Source: Ignavibacteria bacterium (GTDB taxonomy: Bacteria > Bacteroidota > Ignavibacteria > Kapaibacteriales > UBA2268). From it: a stretch of 64,000 nt of DNA. Positions 45,843 through 54,150 of the stretch are shown piece by piece (position 1 is the stretch's first letter; the number at the start of each line of letters is the position of its first letter). The position numbers and the translations under genes are program-made. The stretch is taken from positions 17,876 to 81,875 of the forward strand of contig JAAYTD010000029.1 in NCBI GenBank assembly GCA_012518115.1, given 5' to 3'. A model generated the notes under the pieces. That model was not told the DNA's origin. It searched no databases and worked only from the letters and a program-made list of their open reading frames with translations.

Positions 45843-46767
45843 ACTTTCATTTTTTAGCAAATTTTTATTTTTGGTATGTACATTCAGTCTTTTATTTTCT
45901 TGCAATAGCGACAAACCTAAACGTCCGATTAGCCATGAAACAATAGATTCGGGATCTGTTGAAATTTTTTGTGATGAAGCTTATTATCCTATTTTAGATA
46001 GCGTTTTCAATATGCATCGCGCACGATATAAAAACGTTGAAATTACTGTCCAAAGTGTGAATGCAAGAAACGTGCTCGCTCATCTCTTAGCAGGCAAAAC
46101 TCGCTTAGCTATTGTTGGACGCGACAATTTGCAAGATGAAGATTCTTTGATGCAATTTTACAATGTAGCGCCTTATTATCAAATGGATATTGCAAATGAC
46201 GGACTTGTGTTTTTTGTAAATCCTGACTTCCCTATTGACACTTTAAATGACGAAATTTTGCTGAACGTTTTAACAGAAAATAAAAAATTCACAAGCTATT
46301 TGCCCGCCCTTACTCAAGAACCTACTATAGCTATAGCAGAACAAAACTCTTCAGAATACGGCAACTTAGTGAATATAGTAGCTAAGAAAAAAAATATAAA
46401 ACGAGCTATGAACCTTTTGCCGAATGCAGATTCAGTTATTGCGTTTGTAGAAAACAATAAAAATGCGATAGGAGTTTGCTATCTATCAAAAGTTCAAGGT
46501 AAGTTCTTTAAATTGTTAAGAATAGGATATACTGATAAAGACGGAAATTATGTTCCAGCTACAAAACCTGTTCATCAATCTTATATTGTTCTTGGTGAAT
46601 ATCCTTTCAAAACTTTACTAAGATTGTACTTACTTGAAGATAGAAAAAATTTACCTTTCTGGGTCGGCGCATTTTTAGAAAAAGAAGCTGTTGCAGTAAA
46701 ATATTATGAAAAAGCTAAACTTGTACCTTGCCACGCAAAATACAATTTAGAAGATTGGAGAAGATAA
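45829..46767 (+). CDS. PstS-like substrate-binding lipoprotein
   Basis: About 312 residues. The lipobox is FSLLFSC, so the protein is lipidated. The rest follows the type 2 periplasmic-binding fold used by PstS (SVEIFCDEAYYPILDSVF, TRLAIVGRDN, DGLVFFVNPDFPIDTLND, AIGVCYLS). No pstCAB genes are nearby, so it may bind phosphate or a related anion for sensing or scavenging rather than in the standard transporter. The start at 45829 is chosen because AAGGAGG (45816-45822) is placed 6 bases upstream; an ATG at 45805 would only add a charged octapeptide. Confidence 0.8.
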   Translation: MTNNKLSFFSKFLFLVCTFSLLFSCNSDKPKRPISHETIDSGSVEIFCDEAYYPILDSVFNMHRARYKNVEITVQSVNARNVLAHLLAGKTRLAIVGRDNLQDEDSLMQFYNVAPYYQMDIANDGLVFFVNPDFPIDTLNDEILLNVLTENKKFTSYLPALTQEPTIAIAEQNSSEYGNLVNIVAKKKNIKRAMNLLPNADSVIAFVENNKNAIGVCYLSKVQGKFFKLLRIGYTDKDGNYVPATKPVHQSYIVLGEYPFKTLLRLYLLEDRKNLPFWVGAFLEKEAVAVKYYEKAKLVPCHAKYNLEDWRR

Positions 46768-46768
46768 A

Positions 46769-48670
46769 GTGAACGACAATCAAAATCAGCAAGACATTAA
46801 TTATGCTTTAGAAAATATGTGGAAAGCGGCAAAAAATGCTGCCGAAAAAGTTAGAAATAAAGATGAAAAAATTAACGATTTAGAAAATAAAATCGAATTT
46901 TTAACGCTGTCTAACAATAAAAAAAATGAAGAACTTAGCGAGAAAAAAGCTGAAGTTGAACAATTAAATTCCACAATTCATCAAAAAAATGAACGCATAG
47001 CTTCGCAGTATAATGAAATTGATGACTTGCGAAAAAAACAAGAAAAATTGTCGCAATTAGAACAAAATTATATAGCTCTCTTAGATGAAAACCAAATCTA
47101 CAAATTAGAAAGCGAAAAATATATTAAAACTTCTTTAGAATTAGAAAACAAAAAAGAAGAAAATACAATTTTGGAAAATAAAGTAATTGAATTGGAAAAC
47201 ATAAAAAAAAATCTAGAAGAAAAAATTAATGTTGATGAAAGCACCAAAAAAAATTACGAATTTGCTCAAAAAGAAATTGTAAATAATAAATTAGAACTTA
47301 TTGAAAAAAATGACACTATAGAGAAATTAAAAGTGAAAATCTTCCAACTAGAAAGCTCCTTAATAAATTTTGACGAAACAAAAAATAAAAACAAAAATTT
47401 AGAAGAAAAAGAAAATAATTTGCTTGCCGAAATCGAAAAATTAAAACAAGAAATTAACAAAATAGAAATCCAATCTAATAACGAAAAATTACAATTAATT
47501 GCAAGAAATATAGACAAGGAGGAAGAGTGTAAAAATATCTTTTCTGAAAAACAATTTTTGCAAAAAATTATAGAAGAAAAAGAAAATGAAATCGAAAAAC
47601 TAAAAGATATAACACCAAAAAATGAAGAGCTTATCTGCCAATATATAGAAAAAATTCAAAGTCAAGAAGAACAAAATCTTACGTTAGAAAATAAAATTTC
47701 GTTGCAAGAAAATCAAATCAACGAACTAAATAAAGCTAATGATATTTTGCAAAATGAAAAGCAAAAAGCTGAAGAGATAAATATAAAAAATACAAACAAA
47801 ATTAATTTGCTTGAAAATTACGTAGAACATTTGAAAGATAATTTATATATTGCTCAAAAAGATTTGGATGAAGAAAAAAAACATGCAAGTAATATACAGA
47901 AAAGTAACAACGAACTAAATAAAGTAATTAATGAAAGTAATAGAAAAATAGAAGAATTAGTAAAAGAGAAAAATGAAGATTTAGTTAAAATAAATAGTTT
48001 GGCAAATTCTCTCAATGAAGCAAAAAACCAATTGGAAAACTTATTAATAAAAAACAACGAACTGAAAAATACTTTGACACATAATAAAACAGATGACGAA
48101 AAAGTTCAACAATTAAAACAAGAAAATGAAAACTTACTTGAAATTGTTGAAGAAATGACAAAAAAAATATCTGATAACGAAGTAGCTCTTATGCAAAACT
48201 ATGAAGAAAAAATTCAATTCCAAAAAGAAAATGAAAATTTACAAAGCGAATTGAAAAAAGTTGAAAAACTTGTTAAAGCTTTCAAAAAATTAAGTGAAAA
48301 AAATGAAGAAAATATAAATATTATCGCAGAATTACAAAAAGATTTAGAATACTATAAAAATCGCTCTTACGACGAAAATTCTTTGTTCTCTCCCGAAAAT
48401 ATTTTGGCAGAACAAAACAATTTTGAACTTAAAATAGAAAAATTAAAAAAAGAAAATGCAGAAACGCACACGAAAAACAAGCAATTAAGTAACAAAATCA
48501 TAGAACTAAATAATAAAATTACAGAGCTAAATGATCAAATTACAAAACTTAATAACGAAAAAATAAAAGAAGAAAAACCAAATGTGCAAACAACTCAAGC
48601 TAATTCTACAGAAGCTGAAATAGCTAACAAATTAGAAGGATTGCTGAATAAACTTGCAAATAAATTATAA
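46769..48670 (+). CDS. Long coiled-coil protein
   Basis: 633 residues, almost entirely Glu/Lys/Asn/Leu heptads from residue 15 to the end, with no signal peptide or membrane segment. The start is GTG, one base after the PstS-like stop, which implies coupled translation. Low-complexity coiled coils of this kind (SMC-like or scaffold) cannot be assigned by sequence similarity. The last 20 residues (EIANKLEGLLNKLANKL region) form an amphipathic helix. Together with the two preceding genes it forms one operon, so it may act at the inner membrane with them. Confidence 0.75.
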   Translation: MNDNQNQQDINYALENMWKAAKNAAEKVRNKDEKINDLENKIEFLTLSNNKKNEELSEKKAEVEQLNSTIHQKNERIASQYNEIDDLRKKQEKLSQLEQNYIALLDENQIYKLESEKYIKTSLELENKKEENTILENKVIELENIKKNLEEKINVDESTKKNYEFAQKEIVNNKLELIEKNDTIEKLKVKIFQLESSLINFDETKNKNKNLEEKENNLLAEIEKLKQEINKIEIQSNNEKLQLIARNIDKEEECKNIFSEKQFLQKIIEEKENEIEKLKDITPKNEELICQYIEKIQSQEEQNLTLENKISLQENQINELNKANDILQNEKQKAEEINIKNTNKINLLENYVEHLKDNLYIAQKDLDEEKKHASNIQKSNNELNKVINESNRKIEELVKEKNEDLVKINSLANSLNEAKNQLENLLIKNNELKNTLTHNKTDDEKVQQLKQENENLLEIVEEMTKKISDNEVALMQNYEEKIQFQKENENLQSELKKVEKLVKAFKKLSEKNEENINIIAELQKDLEYYKNRSYDENSLFSPENILAEQNNFELKIEKLKKENAETHTKNKQLSNKIIELNNKITELNDQITKLNNEKIKEEKPNVQTTQANSTEAEIANKLEGLLNKLANKL

Positions 48671-48673
48671 AAA

Positions 48674-49480
48674 CTAAATATCTATATCAAGAACAAGAGG
48701 ACAATGATCTGAACCTTGCACTTCCATTTCATAAAAACAATCTTTAACTTTCGGCATTAAATTATTTGATACAAAAAAATAATCAATACGCCAGCCTACG
48801 TTATTCTCACGAGCTCGCCCGCGATTGCTCCACCAAGAATATTGAACAAGCTCAGGATTTCTTTCACGGAAAACATCTGAAAATCCCAATTCAATTAGCT
48901 CATCAAGCTTCACTCGCTCAATTTCCAAAAAACCTGAATTATTTTGATTTTCCTTAGGACGTGCCAAATCAATTTCATTGTGTGCAGTATTATAATCGCC
49001 ACAAATAATTATATTAGATTGTGTTTTTCTTAGAGCTCCTAAGAATTCAAATAACTTATCGTAAAACTCAAGCTTATATTCAACGCGCTCATCACCCGAA
49101 GTTCCATTCGGAAAGTAAATATTTAACAGTACAAAATCAGGATAATGAGAAATAATAACGCGACCTTCTCGGTCAAATCGCTCTTCATCAAAACCAAAAG
49201 AATAGCTAGTAGGTGGAGTTTTAGCAAAAGTTACTACTCCACTATAACCTTTACGCGAAGTTGCCGAAAAGTACTCGCCACTGTAGTTTTCAGGGAAAAG
49301 ATTTTCTTCGTCAATCTGAGATCTATCCGCTTTAGTTTCTTGAAGACAAATAATATCGGGATTAGCCTCAGAAATATACGCAAATAGTTTGTTTTCCTTA
49401 GTAACAACATTATATCTTCTACTTGAATTCTGCCCTGTTATAGCGCGATAACCGTTAATATTCCAAGTTATTATTTTCAT
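48674..49480 (-). CDS. xthA: Exodeoxyribonuclease III / AP endonuclease
   Basis: A 268-residue base-excision repair nuclease of the EEP fold. The motifs are in order: ITWNINGYRA (Asn7), CLQETKAD (catalytic Glu), NIYFPNG, GDYNTAHNEIDLARPKEN (catalytic Asp and Asn), WSNRGRARENNVGWRIDYF and GSDHCPLVLDI (catalytic Asp-His). Lengths and motifs are normal. It converges on the coiled-coil gene with 3 bases between the stops. Confidence 0.96.
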   Translation of the reverse strand: MKIITWNINGYRAITGQNSSRRYNVVTKENKLFAYISEANPDIICLQETKADRSQIDEENLFPENYSGEYFSATSRKGYSGVVTFAKTPPTSYSFGFDEERFDREGRVIISHYPDFVLLNIYFPNGTSGDERVEYKLEFYDKLFEFLGALRKTQSNIIICGDYNTAHNEIDLARPKENQNNSGFLEIERVKLDELIELGFSDVFRERNPELVQYSWWSNRGRARENNVGWRIDYFFVSNNLMPKVKDCFYEMEVQGSDHCPLVLDIDI

Positions 49481-49760
49481 AGTTTCATAGTAATTTTTTT
49501 GTGGTACAACATAATGAAAACGAAAGAAAAAAACTTATATTGTAAAAATCTATGTTTTTGCTATTTTTCTAAACTTTTTTACACTTTTTCAAATATTTCC
49601 TTTTTTTATTTATAAAAAAATTATTAATTTAACAAACAATTGAATTTTAGTTGTTTTTTTGTTTGAAATAAATATAAAAATGAAATTTTTATACAAACAA
49701 ACAAGTTATATCAAATACCAATATAAAATTTTTATTAACCAAATTTAAATGGAGAAAATT

Positions 49761-51101
49761 ATGAAAAAAATTACTTTATTAATACTTGTTATTCTCTTTT
49801 ATTCATATACAAGTATAGCACAATGGGAAATGGTAAGTGCAGGTACAGGACACGGCATTAACCAAGTTGTATTTTTTGATGAAAATACTGTTTTTTTGGT
49901 AGGTAATGGTATTCTGAATACTGCTGAAAAAACGATAACCAAGTATGATTTTTCGTTACAAAAATCTTCAACTATTCAAATTTCTGATGAAATACCTTCT
50001 ACAGCACAGTATTCTTCTATTGATATTCTGCCAAACAAAGATATTATATTTGGTTCCAGAACAGGAGGTGGTACAAGTGAATCGCAATTATTTATTTCAA
50101 AAGATAAAGGCGAAACTTGGAATTTTTTAACAAAATTTTCCGATGAAACATCATTAGCAGCTAATAATTTAAAATTTTTTGATGAAGAACTTGGTTTTGC
50201 TGTTGGGCTGACACAAACAACAGCAAAAATATTAAAAACGCAAGACGGTGGCAAAAATTGGGAAGTTGTTTATGACGATAATGATACAAAAAGTAAAGCA
50301 CCAGGAGGAGATAAAGGAAATTTAGGTTCAATTGTTTTTATAGATAAAGAAACAATTTTAGTAGGTGGTTCAAATGGTCTTTTACTCAGAAGCGAAGATT
50401 GTGGAAAAAACTGGTCTGAAGAATATATAATCGACGAGCCTTTCCAAAATATGAACTTGTATATAAATGAGATATTAAAAATGTCTGACAACACTTTAAT
50501 TGCCAGAGGAGTTTTCGCTAACCAACTTTATATTTCAAAAGATAAAGGAAAAAATTGGGAAAAAATTAATTTTGGAGAATATTCATCAAAATTTCTCTAT
50601 GGTGGTGTCGGCGCTATAAGCACTACGCAAGATAACTACATTTATTTTACTACTCAAGCGGTTGGAAATACAAGTTTTTTACTATGCTCAAAGGATTTTG
50701 GTAAAACTTGGGATAAGATTTATGAAGACAGTGGTTTATTTATAGATGTTGAAATAAATAATAATTTAGCAGTAATCGGGTATTTTGATTCTGATGAAAT
50801 TATTTTTAATCGTAATTTCAAATCTATTAAATTATTTACAAAAATACAAACTTCACTTTATCCAACTCCAGCAAATTCAGTTTGTACGATAAGTGGATTT
50901 TTAGAGACATTAGCTAAGAATTTCAGTATTTCAATTTATGATATTGCGGGAAATAAATTATTTGACATTTATAACGACAAAAATTTAGAAGGCGAATTTT
51001 CTGTTTCATTTAATACTAAACAGTTAGTTAGTGGAAGTTATAATGTTATTATCAACGCTGACGGAGCAAAAAAAGTAGAAAAACTAATAATTGAGCGATA
51101 G
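49761..51101 (+). CDS. Secreted Asp-box (BNR) repeat protein with T9SS sorting domain
   Basis: About 446 residues from Met49761, preceded by GGAG at 49752; an in-frame ATG at 49749 is possible. The signal peptide is ITLLILVILFYSYTSIA. At least five Asp-box motifs (SKDKGETW, TQDGGKNW, SEDCGKNW, SKDKGKNW, SKDFGKTW) mark blades of a YCF48/sialidase-like beta-propeller. The last 80 residues are a T9SS type A-like domain (SLYPTPANSVCTISGF, ISIYDIAGNKLF, LVSGSYNVII, ending KLIIER). It is a surface or secreted protein; Asp boxes alone do not imply enzyme activity. Confidence 0.85.
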   Translation: MKKITLLILVILFYSYTSIAQWEMVSAGTGHGINQVVFFDENTVFLVGNGILNTAEKTITKYDFSLQKSSTIQISDEIPSTAQYSSIDILPNKDIIFGSRTGGGTSESQLFISKDKGETWNFLTKFSDETSLAANNLKFFDEELGFAVGLTQTTAKILKTQDGGKNWEVVYDDNDTKSKAPGGDKGNLGSIVFIDKETILVGGSNGLLLRSEDCGKNWSEEYIIDEPFQNMNLYINEILKMSDNTLIARGVFANQLYISKDKGKNWEKINFGEYSSKFLYGGVGAISTTQDNYIYFTTQAVGNTSFLLCSKDFGKTWDKIYEDSGLFIDVEINNNLAVIGYFDSDEIIFNRNFKSIKLFTKIQTSLYPTPANSVCTISGFLETLAKNFSISIYDIAGNKLFDIYNDKNLEGEFSVSFNTKQLVSGSYNVIINADGAKKVEKLIIER

Positions 51102-51123
51102 CAAAAAACGCATAGAAACAAAT

Positions 51124-51163
51124 AAAAAAAGGCACGTTAATTGAAATAACGTGTCTTTTTTTT
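51124..51163 (+). terminator. Terminator of the Asp-box gene
   Basis: GGCACGTTA (51131-51139) and TAACGTGTC (51147-51155) form a 9-bp stem with one G-U and a 7-nt loop, with A residues before and eight T after. Confidence 0.85.
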
Positions 51164-51210
51164 GTTTAGATTGGAATTTGTAGGAATTGTAGCATTATAA
51201 GAAAAACAAT

Positions 51211-51360
51211 TAACAATTGCCGTCAGTTTTAACTGACGGATAAAAAGAGAAATAAAAAAAGAGCACTGGGTTTTAACCCAATTATAAATTTGGGATAAAT
51301 CCCTTTAAATTATTGCATTATTCACATTATATCCGTTGGATAAGTCTAACGGCAATTGAT
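51211..51360. repeat. Multi-hairpin element H1 left of the transketolase genes
   Basis: The ends are CAATTGCCGT (51214-51223) and ACGGCAATTG (51349-51358), an exact 10-bp inverted repeat. Inside are CCGTCAGTT/AACTGACGG (51220-51239), TGGGTT/AACCCA (51267-51280), GGGAT/ATCCC (51292-51303) and a CCGTTGGA/TCTAACGG stem (51333-51352). An inverted copy (H2) lies right of the transketolase genes. Confidence 0.75.
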
Positions 51361-51403
51361 GAATAAACAAAAAAAAAGTGTATGCAATATGCCCCTAACA
51401 TTA

Positions 51404-51483
51404 TTTCTAATCAAAAAAACCATAAAAATCACATTTCAGACAATAAAAACAAACTAATATATTACTCAAAATGGCATTAATAT
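51404..51483. repeat. Dispersed repeat, inverted copy R5
   Basis: Read on the - strand it gives ATGCCATTTTGAGTAATATA, TTAGTTTGTTTTTATTGTCTG and TGATTTTTATGG, which parallel the left part of R1. The GC-rich hairpin half is missing. It lies directly before the transketolase promoter. Confidence 0.6.
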
Positions 51484-51523
51484 TCAACAAAATCAATCAT
51501 TTTCACACATTTTTTACATTTTA

Positions 51524-51554
51524 TTCGGAAATGTGCGAAAAAAATCGTAACTTT
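51524..51554 (+). promoter_or_regulatory. Transketolase promoter
   Basis: TAACTTTG (51547-51554) is an exact -7 box. TTCG (51524-51527), 19 bases before it, is a one-mismatch -33 element. The leader to the ATG is about 50 bases. Confidence 0.6.
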
Positions 51555-51612
51555 GCAATATATTATTATAATTTTTAGTTTTTTTATTACTTTAGAATAA
51601 TCTGAAATTAAT

Positions 51613-52494
51613 ATGGACAAACTTTTTTCTTTTTCAAATACGACATTTGAAAATATTAGACGCGTTGCTTCAGATTTCACTCCTATAGTTAAGGAAGTAA
51701 AGCGGGATGTTATAAAATCATTGGCACTTGCAAAATCGGGACACTCTGGTGGCTCTATAGGTGTTGCTGATATTATGGTAGCATTGTTTTTTGGTGGTTA
51801 TATGCGTTATAATCCTAAAGATCCTAATTGGTCAGGTCGGGATAAATTTATTTTAAGTGCTGGACACTTAGCTCCGGTATTTTATTCATGTCTTGCACGT
51901 GCAGGCTATTTTCCGCCCGAAGAATTATCTACTTTACGAAAATTAGGTTCTCGTTTGCAAGGTCATCCTGCTTCGGTAGGCTCTTTACCGGGCATAGAAT
52001 CGACTGCAGGTTCTTTAGGACAAGGTGCTTCTATAGCTGTTGGTATGGCAATGAATGAGAAATTGCTCGACAAAACTGACAATAAAGTTTTTTGTTTAAC
52101 AGGTGATGGCGAACTTCAAGAAGGTTCTTGTTGGGAAGCAGCTATGGCAGCTGGTTTTTACAAGTTAGATAATTTATGTTGGTTTGTGGACAACAACGAT
52201 TGTCAGATAGATGGCAGGGTTAAAGATGTTATGTCTATTTATCCTTTACGTGAAAAATTTGAGTCGTTTAATTTTAGAGTGTTAGAAGTAGATAACGCTA
52301 ACGATATTGCGCAAATTCTTGTTGCACTTGATGATTTCGCACAAAATGCAGGAAAAATCGGCAAACCGACTTGCATAATAGGAAAAACTAAGATGGGCAA
52401 CGGAATTTCATTTATGGAAGACGATTACAAATGGCATGGTACTCCACCGAGTGTAGAACAAGCTATTCAAGCTTTAGAAGAATTGAGTAAGTAA
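51613..52494 (+). CDS. Transketolase N-terminal (thiamine-binding) subunit
   Basis: 293 residues, the first half of a split transketolase of the pentose phosphate pathway. SGHSGGSIGVADI opens the fold; the thiamine-diphosphate/Mg motif is GDGELQEGSCWEAAMAAGFY, ending in NNDCQ near residues 190-195; GHPASVGSLPGIE is a substrate-site loop. The C-terminal pyrimidine domain is encoded by the next gene. The 29-base gap, separate starts and matched motifs show a true two-subunit enzyme, not a frameshift. Confidence 0.94.
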   Translation: MDKLFSFSNTTFENIRRVASDFTPIVKEVKRDVIKSLALAKSGHSGGSIGVADIMVALFFGGYMRYNPKDPNWSGRDKFILSAGHLAPVFYSCLARAGYFPPEELSTLRKLGSRLQGHPASVGSLPGIESTAGSLGQGASIAVGMAMNEKLLDKTDNKVFCLTGDGELQEGSCWEAAMAAGFYKLDNLCWFVDNNDCQIDGRVKDVMSIYPLREKFESFNFRVLEVDNANDIAQILVALDDFAQNAGKIGKPTCIIGKTKMGNGISFMEDDYKWHGTPPSVEQAIQALEELSK

Positions 52495-52523
52495 ATTTAT
52501 TAAATTAAAAATATTATAAGAAA

Positions 52524-53489
52524 ATGAAAAAATATATTTTACGAGGTAAAAAACCGACTCGTCATGGTTTTGGCGAAGAATTAGCATTACTTGGCGAAAA
52601 GAATGATAAAATAGTTGTTTTAGGTGCTGATGTAACAGGTTCTGTAATGACTTCATTTTTCAAGGAAAAGCATCCTGAAAGATTTATCTCTTTAGGTATA
52701 GCAGAACAAAATGCTACAACTGTTGCTACTGGCTTGGCTTTATGTGGCAAGATTCCATTTTTTTCAACTTATGCGACATTTTCAACTTTTCGTAATGCTG
52801 ATCAGATAAGAATTTCTGTTTGTTATAACAATGCGAATGTGAAAATAGCGGGCGCTCACGCAGGTTTAACAGTAGGTCCTGACGGTGCGACACACCAAGC
52901 TTTAGAAGACATAGCTTTAATGCGTTCATTACCTAATATGACGGTTGTTGTTCCGTGTGATTATGTGCAAGCGAGAAAAGCTACCGCAGCTATAGCAGAA
53001 ATTCAAGGTCCAGCGTATATTCGTTTATCTCGCTCTGAAGTTCCGCTTTTCACAGAGGAAACTTCTAAATTTGAGATAGGAAAAGCCGATGTTCTGCAAG
53101 ATGGCGATGATGTTGCTATTGTAGCTTGTGGAACTATGGTATGGGAAGCTTTACTTGCTGCTGAAATATTATTTGAACAACATAAAATCAAGGCAACTGT
53201 TATTAATAACCATACAATTAAACCTCTTGATGAGAAAACATTAATTGCAGCTGCAAAAAAATGTGGTGCATTTGTTACTGCAGAAGAACATCAAGTATAT
53301 GGCGGAATGGGCAGTGCTGTAGCTGAACTATTAGCACAAAAACATCCTATTTATATGGAAATTATTGGAATACAAGATAGCTTCGGCGAAAGTGGCGCCC
53401 CCCACGAGCTCTTAGAAAAATATGGATTAACGGCTAATGATATTGTAAAGTCCGCTCTTAAGGTTATAGAACGAAAGAAAAACAATTAA
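52524..53489 (+). CDS. Transketolase C-terminal (pyrimidine-binding) subunit
   Basis: 321 residues, partner of the preceding subunit. The catalytic Glu region is FISLGIAEQNATTVATGLAL; FFSTYATF, GAHAGLTVGPDGATHQALED and TAEEHQVYGGMGSAVAELLA are conserved. The transketolase C-domain follows. An interchangeable DXS-like role is unlikely given the N-subunit motifs. The gene ends at a terminator and a repeat-rich gap. Confidence 0.94.
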   Translation: MKKYILRGKKPTRHGFGEELALLGEKNDKIVVLGADVTGSVMTSFFKEKHPERFISLGIAEQNATTVATGLALCGKIPFFSTYATFSTFRNADQIRISVCYNNANVKIAGAHAGLTVGPDGATHQALEDIALMRSLPNMTVVVPCDYVQARKATAAIAEIQGPAYIRLSRSEVPLFTEETSKFEIGKADVLQDGDDVAIVACGTMVWEALLAAEILFEQHKIKATVINNHTIKPLDEKTLIAAAKKCGAFVTAEEHQVYGGMGSAVAELLAQKHPIYMEIIGIQDSFGESGAPHELLEKYGLTANDIVKSALKVIERKKNN

Positions 53490-53496
53490 GAATAAA

Positions 53497-53548
53497 AAAA
53501 ACGTGTGAGAGAATAAATAATTTTTACAACTTACACGTTTTTTTTATA
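53497..53548 (+). terminator. Terminator of the transketolase genes
   Basis: AACGTGTGAG (53500-53509) and CTTACACGTT (53530-53539) form a 10-bp stem with one G-U; the loop is 20 nt, with A before and eight T after. Confidence 0.8.
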
Positions 53549-53552
53549 TACT

Positions 53553-53640
53553 ATTTTAAATCATATATTAGTTCATTTCTACTTCGTTCCTATTGTCTGC
53601 ACTCTGATTTTTGTGATTAGAATAATGTTAGAGGTAAAAT
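53553..53640. repeat. Dispersed repeat, copy R4 (left part)
   Basis: ATATTAGTTCATTTC, ATTGTCTGCACTCTGATTTT and TGTGATTAG follow the inner block of R1 in the same order. The GC-rich part of the same element resumes at 53987 (CCCCTTCGGCAG ... GACGGGGTAGT), so H2 and the palindromes below seem to lie within one R copy. Confidence 0.55.
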
Positions 53641-53656
53641 CCCACTTTGTTTATTC

Positions 53657-53800
53657 ATCAATTGCCGTTGCCTTTAGGCAACGGATATAATGCTCCTAAT
53701 TGCAATCAGGGATTTATCCCCAATTTATAATTGGGTTAAAACCCAATTTTCTTTTTTATTTCTCTTTTTATCCGTCAGTTAAAACTGACGGCAATAGATT
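53657..53800. repeat. Multi-hairpin element H2, inverted relative to H1
   Basis: In reverse order relative to H1 it carries CCGTTGCC/GGCAACGG (53665-53684), GGGAT/ATCCC (53709-53720), TGGGTT/AACCCA (53732-53745) and CCGTCAGTT/AACTGACGG (53772-53791). H1 and H2 thus face each other across the transketolase genes, about 2.3 kb apart. Confidence 0.75.
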
Positions 53801-53829
53801 ACAATAATAATTATTCATTAAAAATGTCA

Positions 53830-53893
53830 CCCCTACGGGGTTTTATCAAAATTTGGATTACACAATACTATAATAATGTCATCCCTACGGGAT
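53830..53893. repeat. Two CCCTACGGG palindromes
   Basis: ACCCCTACGGGGT (53830-53842) and ATCCCTACGGGAT (53881-53893), each preceded by AATGTCA, 51 bp apart. They belong to the same kind of short palindrome as 36541-36654. Confidence 0.65.
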
Positions 53894-53915
53894 TTTTAAG
53901 GATATATATATTTTA

Positions 53916-54085
53916 ACCTCCTCCGACTCCTCCAAAGGAGGAGATTTTTCAAATTCCTCTCCTTTGGAGAGGTTAGGAGAGGTCAAATTCCCCTTCGGCA
54001 GCTGTCGGGGCGTGTCGCGACACGCCCTACAAAGCTTGACGGGGTAGTCGTATCGGCTCCGCTCAACGAAGGACGCAACAATCAA
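53916..54085. repeat. GC-rich palindrome cluster
   Basis: Three perfect hairpins follow one another: CTCCTCC/GGAGGAG (53927-53943), CCTCTCC/GGAGAGG (53956-53972) and a 20-bp palindrome GGGCGTGTCGCGACACGCCC (54008-54027). The tail AAGCTTGACGGGGTAGTCG matches the dispersed repeat. The G/C content stands out against the surroundings. No credible gene is present in 53490-54150; an open frame on the - strand here is made of repeat DNA. Confidence 0.7.
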
Positions 54086-54100
54086 TTCTTCAATTCAGAC

Positions 54101-54128
54101 AAAAAAAGGGCGACTACGAGAGCCGCCC
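54101..54128 (-). terminator. Terminator of the TANFOR-like gene
   Basis: GGGCGAC (54108-54114) and GCCGCCC (54122-54128) pair on the - strand with one G-U, then seven T. It is 23 bases past the stop codon. Confidence 0.75.
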
Positions 54129-54150
54129 TATAAATCATACAATTCATAAA

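Noticed and set aside
51613..53489. Frameshifted single transketolase
   Set aside because: The two halves have separate starts, complete domains and a 29-base gap; split transketolase is an established form.
53885..54085. 66-residue open frame on the - strand
   Set aside because: Made of hairpins and repeat tail in the GC-rich island.
53640..54085. CRISPR-like array
   Set aside because: The hairpins differ from one another and spacing is irregular; there are no identical direct repeats and no cas genes.
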